From: Jannaschia sp. GRR-S6-38
Lineage (GTDB): Bacteria > Pseudomonadota > Alphaproteobacteria > Rhodobacterales > Rhodobacteraceae
Direction of reading: 5' to 3'
Length of the DNA: 64,000 bases
Assembly: GCF_029853695.1 (NCBI RefSeq)
Contig: NZ_CP122537.1
Location: 558,001-622,000 of the forward strand
Shown here: one piece after another, positions 34,978 to 43,023 of the stretch
Position numbering within the stretch: position 1 is the stretch's first letter
Layout of the letters: every line of letters begins with the position of its first letter
Notes under the pieces: generated by a model
Told to the model about the DNA's origin: nothing
The model's database searches: none
The model's input: only the letters and a program-made list of their open reading frames with translations
Position numbers and translations under genes: made by a program

Positions 34978-35913
34978 TCACCCCTTCACGGCCCCGGCGG
35001 TCATCCCGGTGATGATCTGGCGCGAGGCGAAGAGGGTGAAGAGGATCGGCGGAACCGCCAGCAGCATCCCGGTCGCGAAGATCGTGCCGAGCCCGTCGAA
35101 CTCGCTGGCGTTGTTCACGATCAGGATCGGCACCGTCATCGTGTCCCGGTCCGCCAGCGCCGAGGCCAGGAGGTATTCGTTCCACGCGATGCGGAAGGTG
35201 AAGATCGAGGCGGCGGCGAGGCCCGGCTTGATGAGTGGCAGGACCACGATGAAGAAGGTCTGGAACGGGCCCGCGCCGTCCACCCGCGCGGCCTCCTCCA
35301 GGCTGCGGGGGACCTGCACGATGAAGCTCTGCAGGATCCAGATCACGAAAGGCAGGTTCATCGCGACGTAGATCAGGATGATGCCGCCATGCGTCCCCGC
35401 GAGGCAGACATCGCCGCGGCCGCCGAACATCTCGCGCCACCACGCGCCGAGCCCGTAATCGTTGTCGAGGCAGAAGCTGTTGTTCCAGAGCCCGAAGACC
35501 GGGACCAGCAGCACCGCGGGCGGGATCATCCGCACCGCCAGCGTCGAGAGCGAAAGGCTGTCGCGGCCCATGAAACGGAACCGCACCAGCGCGTAGGCCG
35601 CCATGCAGCCGAACACGAGCGTGAGCACCGTCGAGACCAGCGCAATGATGATCGAGTTGATGAAGGCGCCGCCGAAGCGGATCTGGCAGAAGCGCAGATG
35701 CTCGGGCTCGTACCAGAGGATGTCGCAGAGCGCGGTCTCGTAATTGCGGATCGTGGGCATGAACAGCAGCCCGCCCGCGCCCGAGGTGATGTCCACGTCG
35801 AGTTTCAGCGAATTCACCAGCAGCAGGAGCACCGGCCCGACGGACATGAAGATAAGAAGCGCGATCACCCCATAGAAGGCGGGGTTGGCGCGGGCGGTGC
35901 GGGACGCGGCCAT
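34978..35913 (-). CDS. Sugar ABC transporter permease, MalG type
   Basis: A 311-residue inner-membrane permease of the carbohydrate ABC family. The EAA loop contacting the ATPase reads EEAARVDGAGPFQTFFIVVLPLIKPG near 205-230. It has six main segments plus an enlarged periplasmic loop (DITSGAGGLLF, then a Cys-containing segment near 60-80). It partners the MalF-type permease three bases upstream and the binding protein and ATPase further upstream. Confidence 0.92.
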   Translation of the reverse strand: MAASRTARANPAFYGVIALLIFMSVGPVLLLLVNSLKLDVDITSGAGGLLFMPTIRNYETALCDILWYEPEHLRFCQIRFGGAFINSIIIALVSTVLTLVFGCMAAYALVRFRFMGRDSLSLSTLAVRMIPPAVLLVPVFGLWNNSFCLDNDYGLGAWWREMFGGRGDVCLAGTHGGIILIYVAMNLPFVIWILQSFIVQVPRSLEEAARVDGAGPFQTFFIVVLPLIKPGLAAASIFTFRIAWNEYLLASALADRDTMTVPILIVNNASEFDGLGTIFATGMLLAVPPILFTLFASRQIITGMTAGAVKG

Positions 35914-35916
35914 GGC

Positions 35917-36885
35917 TCAGCCCTCCTCCTGCTCGGCGGCGAAGCGCAGGCGTCGCGCGCGCGCGTCCTGCCACCGGGTGAAGGCGAACATGCCCAGCGT
36001 CAGCACCATGAGGAGCATGAGCAGGTAGTTCGACATGGCCGCGGCCTCGCCCAGCTCGCGGAACTCGCGCGCGGTGCGGGCGATGCGCAGCGCCAGGATC
36101 TCGGTCGAGAGGCCGGGCCCGCCCCCGGTCAGCACGAGGATCACCTCGAGCACCTTGAAGGCGTCGATCAGGCGCAGGAGCATCGTCACGATCAGCACCG
36201 GCGCCATCAGCGGCAGCTTGATGTGGATGATCTGCTGCCAGCCGGTCGCGCCGTCGATACGCGCCGCCTCCAGCGCCGAGCGGGGCAGCGATTGCAGCGC
36301 GGCCAGCGACAGGATGAAGATGAACGGCGTCCACTGCCAGATATCGGCTAGGATGACCGACAGGAGCGGGTGCTGCCCCAGCCAGTTCACGTCCGGCAGG
36401 CCCATCGCCTCCAGCGCGCGATTGAAGGTGCCGTAGGTCTGGTGGAACATGTAACGCCAGACCAGACCGACCACGACGGGCGCGATCATCATCGGCAGGA
36501 TGAACAGCGTGCGCAGGACCGACATGCCGCGCAGCTCCCGGTCGAGCATCAGCGCGAGCCCGACGCCCAGCACCATCTCGACCGAAACCACGCTGAAGGC
36601 GAAGATGATCGTGACCCAGAAGCTTTCGTGGAAGGCCGGGTCGACCAGAAGCTTGGCGTAGTTGGCGAGGCCCACGAACTCGGTCTCAGAGAGCGCCTGC
36701 GACGGGTCCCAGTCGCGGAAGCTGCCCCAGATCATGTAGCCGATCGGGTAGAACAGCGCGAGGATCATCACGACCGCCGCCGGCGCGACGAACAGGTAGG
36801 GCGTCATCCGGTTCAGCATCGCCGCGCGCCGCCGCAGGGGGGCGGCGGCGTCGGCCGTCAGGCGGGGGCTGGTCGGATGCGCCAT
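35917..36885 (-). CDS. Sugar ABC transporter permease, MalF type
   Basis: A 322-residue permease. After a basic N-terminus, six membrane segments begin near residue 28. The EAA loop LEAARIDGATGWQQIIHIKLPLM lies near 225-247. It forms the channel with the MalG-type permease that follows after three bases. A strong hairpin separates it from the binding-protein gene upstream, which likely keeps its expression lower than that of the binding protein. Confidence 0.92.
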   Translation of the reverse strand: MAHPTSPRLTADAAAPLRRRAAMLNRMTPYLFVAPAAVVMILALFYPIGYMIWGSFRDWDPSQALSETEFVGLANYAKLLVDPAFHESFWVTIIFAFSVVSVEMVLGVGLALMLDRELRGMSVLRTLFILPMMIAPVVVGLVWRYMFHQTYGTFNRALEAMGLPDVNWLGQHPLLSVILADIWQWTPFIFILSLAALQSLPRSALEAARIDGATGWQQIIHIKLPLMAPVLIVTMLLRLIDAFKVLEVILVLTGGGPGLSTEILALRIARTAREFRELGEAAAMSNYLLMLLMVLTLGMFAFTRWQDARARRLRFAAEQEEG

Positions 36886-36924
36886 CGCGGGACACTCGTT
36901 TCATCGCCGGGAGAGAGGGAAGAC

Positions 36925-36952
36925 GGGCCCGCCTTCTTGCGGGGGCGGGCCC
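36925..36952 (-). terminator. Intercistronic hairpin between binding-protein and permease genes
   Basis: GGGCCCGCC and GGCGGGCCC form a perfect 9-base-pair stem with a 10-base loop in the 76-base gap. Such hairpins after ABC binding-protein genes cause partial termination or protect the upstream mRNA, which gives an excess of binding protein. There is no long U-tract, so read-through to the permeases is expected. Confidence 0.5.
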
Positions 36953-36961
36953 GGGATCGGC

Positions 36962-38290
36962 TCACTGCCAGAGGTAGTAGCCTTCCTCCTCCATCAGCGC
37001 GCGGGTGCGCTCCGCGATCCCGTCGAGCGCTTCCTGCACGTCGAGATCCTCGGTCAGGACCTGGCTCATGGTCGTGCCGATATCGGCGTTGATCCGGCCC
37101 CAGGCGGGGATGATCGGGCGCCAGTCGGGATCGGCATATTGCAGCGCCTCGCCGAAGGTCGCCGACCAGGGATATTTCGCGTTCAGCTCCGCGTTCTCGT
37201 AGGTCGAGAAGCGCGACGGGTTGCCGCCCGCCATCGCCACCGCGAGGTCGCCCTCCTCGGAGGTGAGCCACTGCATCAGCAGGAACGCCGCCTCGGGGTT
37301 CTCCGCGTTGCGCGGAATGGCGAGGCCGAAGCCGCCGGTCTGGCTGGCGTTGATGACGCCGCCCGGATGCGCGGCATAGCCCACATTGCCCACGACCTGG
37401 CTGCGGCTCTCATCCTCGAAGGTCGAGGCGAAGGCGATCGAGTCGATGAACATCGCCGCCTGGCCCTGGGCGAAGGCATTGGCCGCCTCGGACGGGCCGA
37501 AGGCCGACGAGCCCTCGGGGCCGCAATCGACGATCGTCTTCAGCGCATTCGCCGCCGCGACGCCCGCCGCGTCGTTGATCCGCGGCTCCCAGCTCTCGTT
37601 GAAGACGCGGCCGCCCAGCGGCGCGAGATGCAGCAGGAACGCATGGCTGGCCTGGTGCCCCGAGGCCGCGCGGCTGGCGACGCCGCCCATGCCGGGCTCC
37701 AGGTCGGGGATCTGGCAGGCGAGTTCCAGCAGGCTGTCATAGTCGCTCGGCACCTCGAGCCCGTGCTTCTCGAAGATGTCCTTGCGGTAATAGAGCACTG
37801 AGGTCTCCGACCCGAAGGGCAGCCCGAAGAGCGACCCGGTCGGCCCGGGCAGATAGCCCTTCTCGCCGCCGGCCACGCCGATATTCTGCACGTAGCCGTC
37901 GATCAGCCCCTCGGGATTGTAGTCGGGATCCGACAGCGCGGGGTTCATGAAGAACCGCGCGAGGTTCTCGATCTGGTCGGCATAGACGTAATCCGCCTTC
38001 GAGAACACGACGTAGGAGATAAGGTCATAGGCGCCCTCGTCCAGCGACAGCTCCAGCGTCTGGCGCTCGCGCATGTCGAGATAGGGCAGCATGTCCACTT
38101 CGACCTCGATGCCGGTCTGCTCGGTGAATTGCGGCAGCACCTCCATCACCGCGTTGTAGTGCGGATGCGAGGGGAAGTTCACAACGAGCGTGGTGCCCTC
38201 GTAGGGGGCATAGGGCCCGTCCTGCGCGGACGCGGCCCCGGCGACGGCCAAGGTCGCGACCATCGTGGTCGTCGACAAGAGTTTCAGCAT
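36962..38290 (-). CDS. Extracellular sugar-binding protein of ABC importer
   Basis: A 442-residue periplasmic family 1 solute-binding protein. The signal peptide is residues 1-22 (MLKLLSTTTMVATLAVAGAASA, cleaved before QDGPY). The mature part has the pattern of sugar binders: TGIEVEVDMLPY, GLPFGSETSVLYYRKDIFEKHG and RNAENPEAAFLLMQWLTSEEG. Ligand class appears to be a sugar or polyol because of the ABC family and the aldolases and kinase around it; the exact ligand cannot be read. It lies 33 bases after the ATPase gene. Confidence 0.92.
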   Translation of the reverse strand: MLKLLSTTTMVATLAVAGAASAQDGPYAPYEGTTLVVNFPSHPHYNAVMEVLPQFTEQTGIEVEVDMLPYLDMRERQTLELSLDEGAYDLISYVVFSKADYVYADQIENLARFFMNPALSDPDYNPEGLIDGYVQNIGVAGGEKGYLPGPTGSLFGLPFGSETSVLYYRKDIFEKHGLEVPSDYDSLLELACQIPDLEPGMGGVASRAASGHQASHAFLLHLAPLGGRVFNESWEPRINDAAGVAAANALKTIVDCGPEGSSAFGPSEAANAFAQGQAAMFIDSIAFASTFEDESRSQVVGNVGYAAHPGGVINASQTGGFGLAIPRNAENPEAAFLLMQWLTSEEGDLAVAMAGGNPSRFSTYENAELNAKYPWSATFGEALQYADPDWRPIIPAWGRINADIGTTMSQVLTEDLDVQEALDGIAERTRALMEEEGYYLWQ

Positions 38291-38323
38291 GGTAACCTCC
38301 CAGTTGCTGCGCGTTTCGAGCGC

Positions 38324-39409
38324 TCAGAGCGCCCTTTCGGTATCGGGATCGAACAGGTGGATGCCCTCGGGCCGCGCCGCGAAGCGCAGCGTCTCGCCGA
38401 GGGCGATGGGCGTTTCGGACTTGATCTCGACCGTGACCTTGGCGCCCCCGCAGTCGCAGATCAGGACCGATTGCGCGCCGATATATTCCGACACGACCAC
38501 CCGCAGATCGATCGCGGCGTCATCCGGGGCGTCCGGGGCGTATTCCAGGTCGGACGGGCGGATGCCGAGGATCACGCCGCCACCGGCAACGCCCGTCGCG
38601 CGGGCGGCGACATCCGGCGGCAGCCGCAGCGAGAACCCCTGCCCGAGCGCATGCAGCCCGTCCGCATCGACCAGCGTGGCTTCGAGAAAGTTCATCGGCG
38701 GCGAGCCCAGGAAGCCCGCGACGAACCGGTTGACCGGCCGCTTGAACAGCTCGGCGGGCGGACCCTGCTGCTGGATATGGCCGCCGTTCATCACGACGAT
38801 CCGGTCGGCCAGAGTCATCGCCTCGATCTGGTCATGGGTGACATAGACCATGTTCTTCTTCACAGTCTGGCGCATCATCGCGAGCTCGGCGCGCATCTGG
38901 CCGCGCAGCTTGGCGTCGAGATTCGAGAGCGGTTCGTCGAACAGGAAGATGCCCGCGTCGCGGCACAGCGCGCGGCCCATCGCGACCCGCTGGCGCTGCC
39001 CCCCGGAGAGCTCGCCCGGCTTGCGGTCGAGAAACGCGGACAGGCCGAGCATCTCGGCCGTCTCGCGGACCTTGCGCTCGATCTCGTCCTTCGGGCGCTT
39101 CTGCAGACGCAGGCTGAAGGACATGTTCCGCGCCACGTTCATATGCGGGTAGAGCGCGTAATCCTGGAACACCATCGCGATGTCGCGATCCTTGGGATCG
39201 AGATGCGCGATCGAGCGCCCGTTCACCGCGATATCGCCATCCGATACCGGTTCCAGCCCGGCCAGCATCCGCAGCGTCGTGGACTTGCCGCAGCCCGACG
39301 GCCCGACGAGCACGGTGAATTCGTCCTCGGCCATGTCGAGATCGATCCCGTGAAGCACCTCGACGCCGCTGTAACGCTTCACGAGACCTTGCAGCTGGAT
39401 CGCCGGCAT
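38324..39409 (-). CDS. ugpC: Sugar ABC transporter ATP-binding protein (UgpC/MsmK type)
   Basis: A 361-residue ATPase: Walker A GPSGCGKSTT (near 38-47), Q-loop VFQDYALYPH, signature LSGGQRQRVAMGRAL, Walker B IFLFDEPLSNLDAKLR, switch His in VTHDQIEAM, then an OB-type regulatory domain typical of MalK/UgpC. The ATG at 39409 follows GGGAGG by seven bases, so the in-frame ATG five codons upstream is not needed. It is the first gene of the leftward operon, divergent from the GntR gene. Confidence 0.92.
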   Translation of the reverse strand: MPAIQLQGLVKRYSGVEVLHGIDLDMAEDEFTVLVGPSGCGKSTTLRMLAGLEPVSDGDIAVNGRSIAHLDPKDRDIAMVFQDYALYPHMNVARNMSFSLRLQKRPKDEIERKVRETAEMLGLSAFLDRKPGELSGGQRQRVAMGRALCRDAGIFLFDEPLSNLDAKLRGQMRAELAMMRQTVKKNMVYVTHDQIEAMTLADRIVVMNGGHIQQQGPPAELFKRPVNRFVAGFLGSPPMNFLEATLVDADGLHALGQGFSLRLPPDVAARATGVAGGGVILGIRPSDLEYAPDAPDDAAIDLRVVVSEYIGAQSVLICDCGGAKVTVEIKSETPIALGETLRFAARPEGIHLFDPDTERAL

Positions 39410-39441
39410 CGAATCCCCTCCCATGGGTGCGGCCAGAATTC

Positions 39442-39451
39442 TGCATACAAA
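39442..39451. promoter_or_regulatory. Candidate GntR operator, divergent promoter
   Basis: TGCATACAAA lies between the divergent ATPase and GntR genes, inside an AT-rich stretch that also holds ACATATGT. The same 10-mer in inverse orientation lies before the lactonase-like gene. Both places suit a local FCD-type GntR repressor. Confidence 0.5.
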
Positions 39452-39528
39452 AACATATGTAAATATCCAAAATTGCGCCGCGGCGAAATGCCTGCTATGC
39501 CGCCCTGACGGCGTCGAGAGAGATGGAT

Positions 39529-40194
39529 ATGGCCCGGGACAGGACTTCGAGGAGCGAAAGCTCCCGCGGATCGGCGGTCGCGCGGATCGAGACGGAGCTG
39601 CGCGACGACATCGCGGCCGGCGTGCTGGAGCCCGGCGAGCGGCTCGACGAGGTCAAGCTGACCGAACGCTTCGGCGTGTCGCGCACACCGGTCCGCGAAG
39701 CCCTGTCGCGGCTGACCGCGCAGGGCATCCTCGTGCCGGGCGAAAAGCGCGGCGTCCGGGTCGCGCAATACACGCGCGCCGAGCTCGCGCAGATCTTCGA
39801 AGCGATGCACGAGATCGAGGCGGCCTGTGCGCGCGTCGCCGCGCAGCGCCTGTCCCTGTTGAGCCGGGCGGAGATCGAGGCCGCGCAGCGCGGCTGCGAG
39901 GCGGCGGCCGAAACCGGCGATCTGCAACTCTACCTGCGCGCCAACGAGGCGTTCCACGAGGCGATCTACAGGGCCACGGGAAACCCCTATCTCGCCGAGA
40001 TCGCCGCCGAGTTCCGCCACCGCACCGGCCCGTTCCGCGCCAAGAAATTCGCCGAGAAAGCCGACCTGATCGCCTCCGCGCGGAGCCACGAGGCGCTCAT
40101 CACCAGCATCTTCTCCGAGGATTCCAAGGCCGCATCCGACGGGATGCGGGCCCATATGACGGCCTCCTTCCTGCAGACCCTCGCCGCCAACTGA
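39529..40194 (+). CDS. GntR family (FadR/FCD) transcriptional regulator
   Basis: A 221-residue regulator with an N-terminal winged HTH (RIETELRDDIAAGVLEPGER, TERFGVSRTPVREALSRL, near 20-65) and an all-helical FCD effector domain with the metal-binding Asp/His pattern (MHEIEAACARV, NEAFHEAIY, SHEALITS). A GAGAGAG stretch touches an ATG at 39523, so the ATG at 39529 is the better start. It sits between the ABC operon and the lactonase-aldolase-kinase operon and probably represses both until the substrate or an intermediate binds. Confidence 0.9.
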   Translation: MARDRTSRSESSRGSAVARIETELRDDIAAGVLEPGERLDEVKLTERFGVSRTPVREALSRLTAQGILVPGEKRGVRVAQYTRAELAQIFEAMHEIEAACARVAAQRLSLLSRAEIEAAQRGCEAAAETGDLQLYLRANEAFHEAIYRATGNPYLAEIAAEFRHRTGPFRAKKFAEKADLIASARSHEALITSIFSEDSKAASDGMRAHMTASFLQTLAAN

Positions 40195-40239
40195 GCGCCT
40201 CGCCGCATTTGCGCTTGCCTCCGCATGCAGGGCCGTGAC

Positions 40240-40249
40240 TTTGTATGCA
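40240..40249. promoter_or_regulatory. Candidate GntR operator before the lactonase-like gene
   Basis: TTTGTATGCA, the exact inverse complement of the 10-mer in the divergent promoter, 28 bases before the start at 40277. The repeat of an exact 10-mer in two short intergenic gaps of one GC-rich cluster is unlikely by chance. Confidence 0.5.
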
Positions 40250-40276
40250 AACAGGAATCACGTCGCGGAGGGCGCC

Positions 40277-41209
40277 ATGGGTGTCGCAGAAACCCGGATC
40301 TATCCGATCAACACCGGCTGGCTCGAGGCGGATCTCGGAACCTACATCTTCTGGAAGGGCCCGGCCGGCGAGAAGATCTGGAACCCGGTCTATTGCCACT
40401 ATGTCGACACCGGCACTCACAAGATCCTGATCGATACCGGCCTCTGCGACGAGGAACGGGCGACGAAATACCACCACAAATGCGACAAGCGCGGCTGCCT
40501 GCAGGTGCACGAGCATCTCGAGCAGAAGCTGGGCGTGCATCCCGACGAGATCGACGCCATCGTCTTCACCCATCTGCACTGGGACCACGTGCAGAACATG
40601 AAGCAATTCCGGAACGCCCGCTACATCGCGCCCAAGGCCGAGATCGAAATGGCCTACAATCCGCTGCCGCTCTACTACCGCACCTACGAGAGCGGCTTTC
40701 TCGGGATCGAGCCGGCCTATGCGGGCTGCGTCTTCGAGGCGGTCGAAGGCGAGTGCGAGGTCCTGCCCGGCATCACGATGTTCCCCACGCCCGGGCATTC
40801 GGTCGGGCACATGGCCGTGACGGTCGCGACCAGCGCGGGCGACATCGTCGTCGCGGGCGACGCGATCTTTCAGGAGCGCAATCTCGAACCCAATGCCGCC
40901 GAAGGCTGGCGCTACTGGGTGCCCGCGCGTTTCGTGAACAGCTACGAGGGCTGGAAATCCGTGGAGGAGCTCGACAAGCGCGCCGATTACGTCCTGGCCT
41001 GCCACGACGCGGTCGCCAACCAACGCTCGGAGGTGTTCCCCTATGACGGCATGCCGATCCGCGCCCGGCGGCAGCCGATCCCCGGCTACCAGTTCTATTT
41101 CGGAGACATGCCGCCCGGCGCGGTCGCGAAGGCGGCTCCGGCGATGACCCGGGCCGAGGCCGAGGCCCATATCGCCGCGCTGGTGCCGCCCAGGCCGGAT
41201 TCCGCCTGA
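40277..41209 (+). CDS. MBL-fold metallohydrolase, lactonase-like
   Basis: A 310-residue metallo-beta-lactamase-fold hydrolase resembling N-acyl-homoserine-lactonase-type proteins. The zinc motif THLHWDH lies at 98-104; a further ligand His is in PTPGHSVGH near 184, the bridging Asp in VVAGDAIF near 208, and the last His in LACHDAV near 247. In this sugar cluster it more likely opens a sugar lactone than quenches quorum signals, which is inference. The ATG at 40277 follows GGAGG; a longer in-frame start would run over the operator-like site. Confidence 0.85.
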   Translation: MGVAETRIYPINTGWLEADLGTYIFWKGPAGEKIWNPVYCHYVDTGTHKILIDTGLCDEERATKYHHKCDKRGCLQVHEHLEQKLGVHPDEIDAIVFTHLHWDHVQNMKQFRNARYIAPKAEIEMAYNPLPLYYRTYESGFLGIEPAYAGCVFEAVEGECEVLPGITMFPTPGHSVGHMAVTVATSAGDIVVAGDAIFQERNLEPNAAEGWRYWVPARFVNSYEGWKSVEELDKRADYVLACHDAVANQRSEVFPYDGMPIRARRQPIPGYQFYFGDMPPGAVAKAAPAMTRAEAEAHIAALVPPRPDSA

Positions 41210-41216
41210 GCCGCCC

Positions 41217-42074
41217 GTGACCCGCCGGATCTCGGATTTGTCGCAGATCGCGGGCGCGTACGACGCCGTCGTCCTCGACCAATGGGGCGTGCTGCACGAC
41301 GGCGATGCGCCCTATCCCGGCGCGGTCGCGGGGGTGCGTACGTTGGCGGAGGCGGGAACGCGGCTCGCGGTGCTGTCGAACTCCGGAAAGCGCGCGGCTG
41401 TCAACGCGCAGCGGATCGCCGGGATCGGCTTTCAACCCGGGCTCTTCGAGACGGTGATGACCTCGGGCGAGGCGCTGTGGCGGGATCTCGCGGCGGGTCG
41501 CGTCGAGATGCGGCGATTGTTGCCCATTGAACGCGCGGCGGGCGACGCGGAAGCCTTCTGCGCGGGTCTCGCGGTGACGCTCTCTGCCGAGCTGGCGGAG
41601 GCGGAGGCGGTGCTCCTGATGGGGCTGCCGGACGATGCGGCCCCGGACCGCTTCGCGGCCCTGTTCGACGCGGCGCTGGCCCGCGGCGTTCCGGTCATCT
41701 GCACCAACCCGGACCGCGCCTCGCCTTGGGCCGGCGGGATCACCGTCGCCTCGCCCGGTGCGCTGGCCCATGATTTCGCGCGGCGCGGCGGCACGGTGCG
41801 CTTCTACGGCAAGCCCCATGAACCGGTCTTCGACGCGCTCGCCACGGCGCTCGGCGTGCCGCCCGCCCGGCTGCTCATGGTCGGTGACAGCCTCGAGCAC
41901 GACATCGCGGGCGGCCATGCCGCCGGCTGGGCGACGGCCTTCGTGCGCGGCGGACTGCATCGCGCGGCCTTCGACGGCGGGGCGGTCGAGGCGGTCCTCG
42001 ACCGCCTGCTTGACGCGGAAGGCGCGCCGCCGCCCGACTTCACCCTCGACACCATCGGAGGCCACCATGCGTGA
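41217..42074 (+). CDS. HAD-superfamily (IIA, TIGR01459-type) phosphatase-like protein
   Basis: A 285-residue HAD hydrolase of subclass IIA. Motif I is VVLDQWGVLHDG near 20-31, where the first Asp is the nucleophile and Gln takes a place often held by Asp, a TIGR01459 feature. Motif II is VLSNSGKR, the cap follows, and motif III/IV appears as YGKPHEPVF and LMVGDSLEHDIAGG. A GTG start lies seven bases after the lactonase stop. It may dephosphorylate a sugar-phosphate intermediate of the pathway. It overlaps the next aldolase by 8 bases. Confidence 0.84.
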   Translation: MTRRISDLSQIAGAYDAVVLDQWGVLHDGDAPYPGAVAGVRTLAEAGTRLAVLSNSGKRAAVNAQRIAGIGFQPGLFETVMTSGEALWRDLAAGRVEMRRLLPIERAAGDAEAFCAGLAVTLSAELAEAEAVLLMGLPDDAAPDRFAALFDAALARGVPVICTNPDRASPWAGGITVASPGALAHDFARRGGTVRFYGKPHEPVFDALATALGVPPARLLMVGDSLEHDIAGGHAAGWATAFVRGGLHRAAFDGGAVEAVLDRLLDAEGAPPPDFTLDTIGGHHA

Positions 42075-43023
42075 CACTGCCGAATTCGCCGCCTTCCGCG
42101 CGCTCTCGGCCCGGCTTGGGGCGGACCCGCTGCAGGTTCAGGGACCGGGCGGCAACACGTCGATCAAGGATGGCGACACGATGTGGATCAAGGCGTCCGG
42201 CACCGAGCTGGCCGAGGCGCAGTCGCGGGACATCTTCGTCGCGGTCGACCTGCCCCGCGCGCGGGCCGAGGCCGACGGCGCGGGCGACGGCACCTGCCGC
42301 GCGGCGCTCAAGGACGCGGACGGCACGCTGCGCCCCTCGATCGAGACCACGTTTCACGCGATCCTCGGCGCGCGCGTCGTGGCGCATACCCATTCCGTCG
42401 CCACGCTGACCCACGCCATATCCGCGGCCGGGCGCGCGGCGGCGCGGGAGAAGCTGGCGGACATGCCGGTGGCCTTCGTGCCCTACGCGAAGCCGGGCTT
42501 GCCCCTGACCCGCGAGATCGCCGCGCGCGCCACCTCCGCGACCCGCGTCATCGTGCTGGAGAACCACGGGTTGGTCTGCGCGGGCGGCGCCGTCGAAACG
42601 GTCTCCGATCTTCTGGCCGAGGTCGAGGCCCGGCTCGACCTGCCCGCGGCCGAGACGGCCCCGCCCCCCACCGGGCCCGCGCCCGAAGGTTTCGACTGGG
42701 CTGCGGAAAGCTGGATCGTCACCGATCCCCGCGCCGCCGCCCTGGCCCGTGCCGGCAGCTACTGGCCCGATCACGTGGTCTTCCTCGGGCCCGCCCTGCC
42801 CGCCAGCCGCGCGGATGCGCCGGCCTATATCGTCGAAGGCGCGGGGGTGGCCGTGCGGCGCGACGCAACGCCGTCCCAGCGCGCAATGCTGCGCTGCCTG
42901 TCGGACGTGCTGCGCCGCCTGCCGCCCGGTTGGGAGCCCCTGCCCATCGGGCCCGAGGCCGAGGCGGCGCTGCTCGACTGGGACGCCGAGAAATACCGCC
43001 AGGCGATGGCGGCCCGGTCGTGA
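42067..43023 (+). CDS. Class II aldolase (right arm)
   Basis: A 318-residue class II aldolase/adducin-domain protein, different from the left-arm copy and related to the aldolase half of bifunctional aldolase/SDR enzymes. It shows LQVQGPGGNTSIKDGDTMWI near 24-43, SGTELAEA near 47-54, the metal site AHTHSVATLTH near 108-118 and LENHGLVCAGG near 164-174. The C-terminal 100 residues are family-specific. It overlaps the kinase start as GTGA. Kinase plus aldolase together suggest cleavage of a phosphorylated ketose into DHAP and an aldehyde. Confidence 0.85.
   Translation: MRDTAEFAAFRALSARLGADPLQVQGPGGNTSIKDGDTMWIKASGTELAEAQSRDIFVAVDLPRARAEADGAGDGTCRAALKDADGTLRPSIETTFHAILGARVVAHTHSVATLTHAISAAGRAAAREKLADMPVAFVPYAKPGLPLTREIAARATSATRVIVLENHGLVCAGGAVETVSDLLAEVEARLDLPAAETAPPPTGPAPEGFDWAAESWIVTDPRAAALARAGSYWPDHVVFLGPALPASRADAPAYIVEGAGVAVRRDATPSQRAMLRCLSDVLRRLPPGWEPLPIGPEAEAALLDWDAEKYRQAMAARS

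Noticed and set aside
33833..36334. A minus-strand open frame of 833 codons suggesting a permease-UPF0261 fusion
   Set aside because: Its first half is an out-of-frame reading of the two permease genes; only the part from 34975 is the real UPF0261 protein, which has its own ATG three bases after the permease stop.
40277..41209. MBL-fold gene as a quorum-quenching AHL lactonase
   Set aside because: It resembles AHL lactonases in fold and motif, but it is embedded between a GntR regulator and aldolase/kinase genes. A sugar-lactone role is more likely, so I do not call it a quorum-quenching enzyme.
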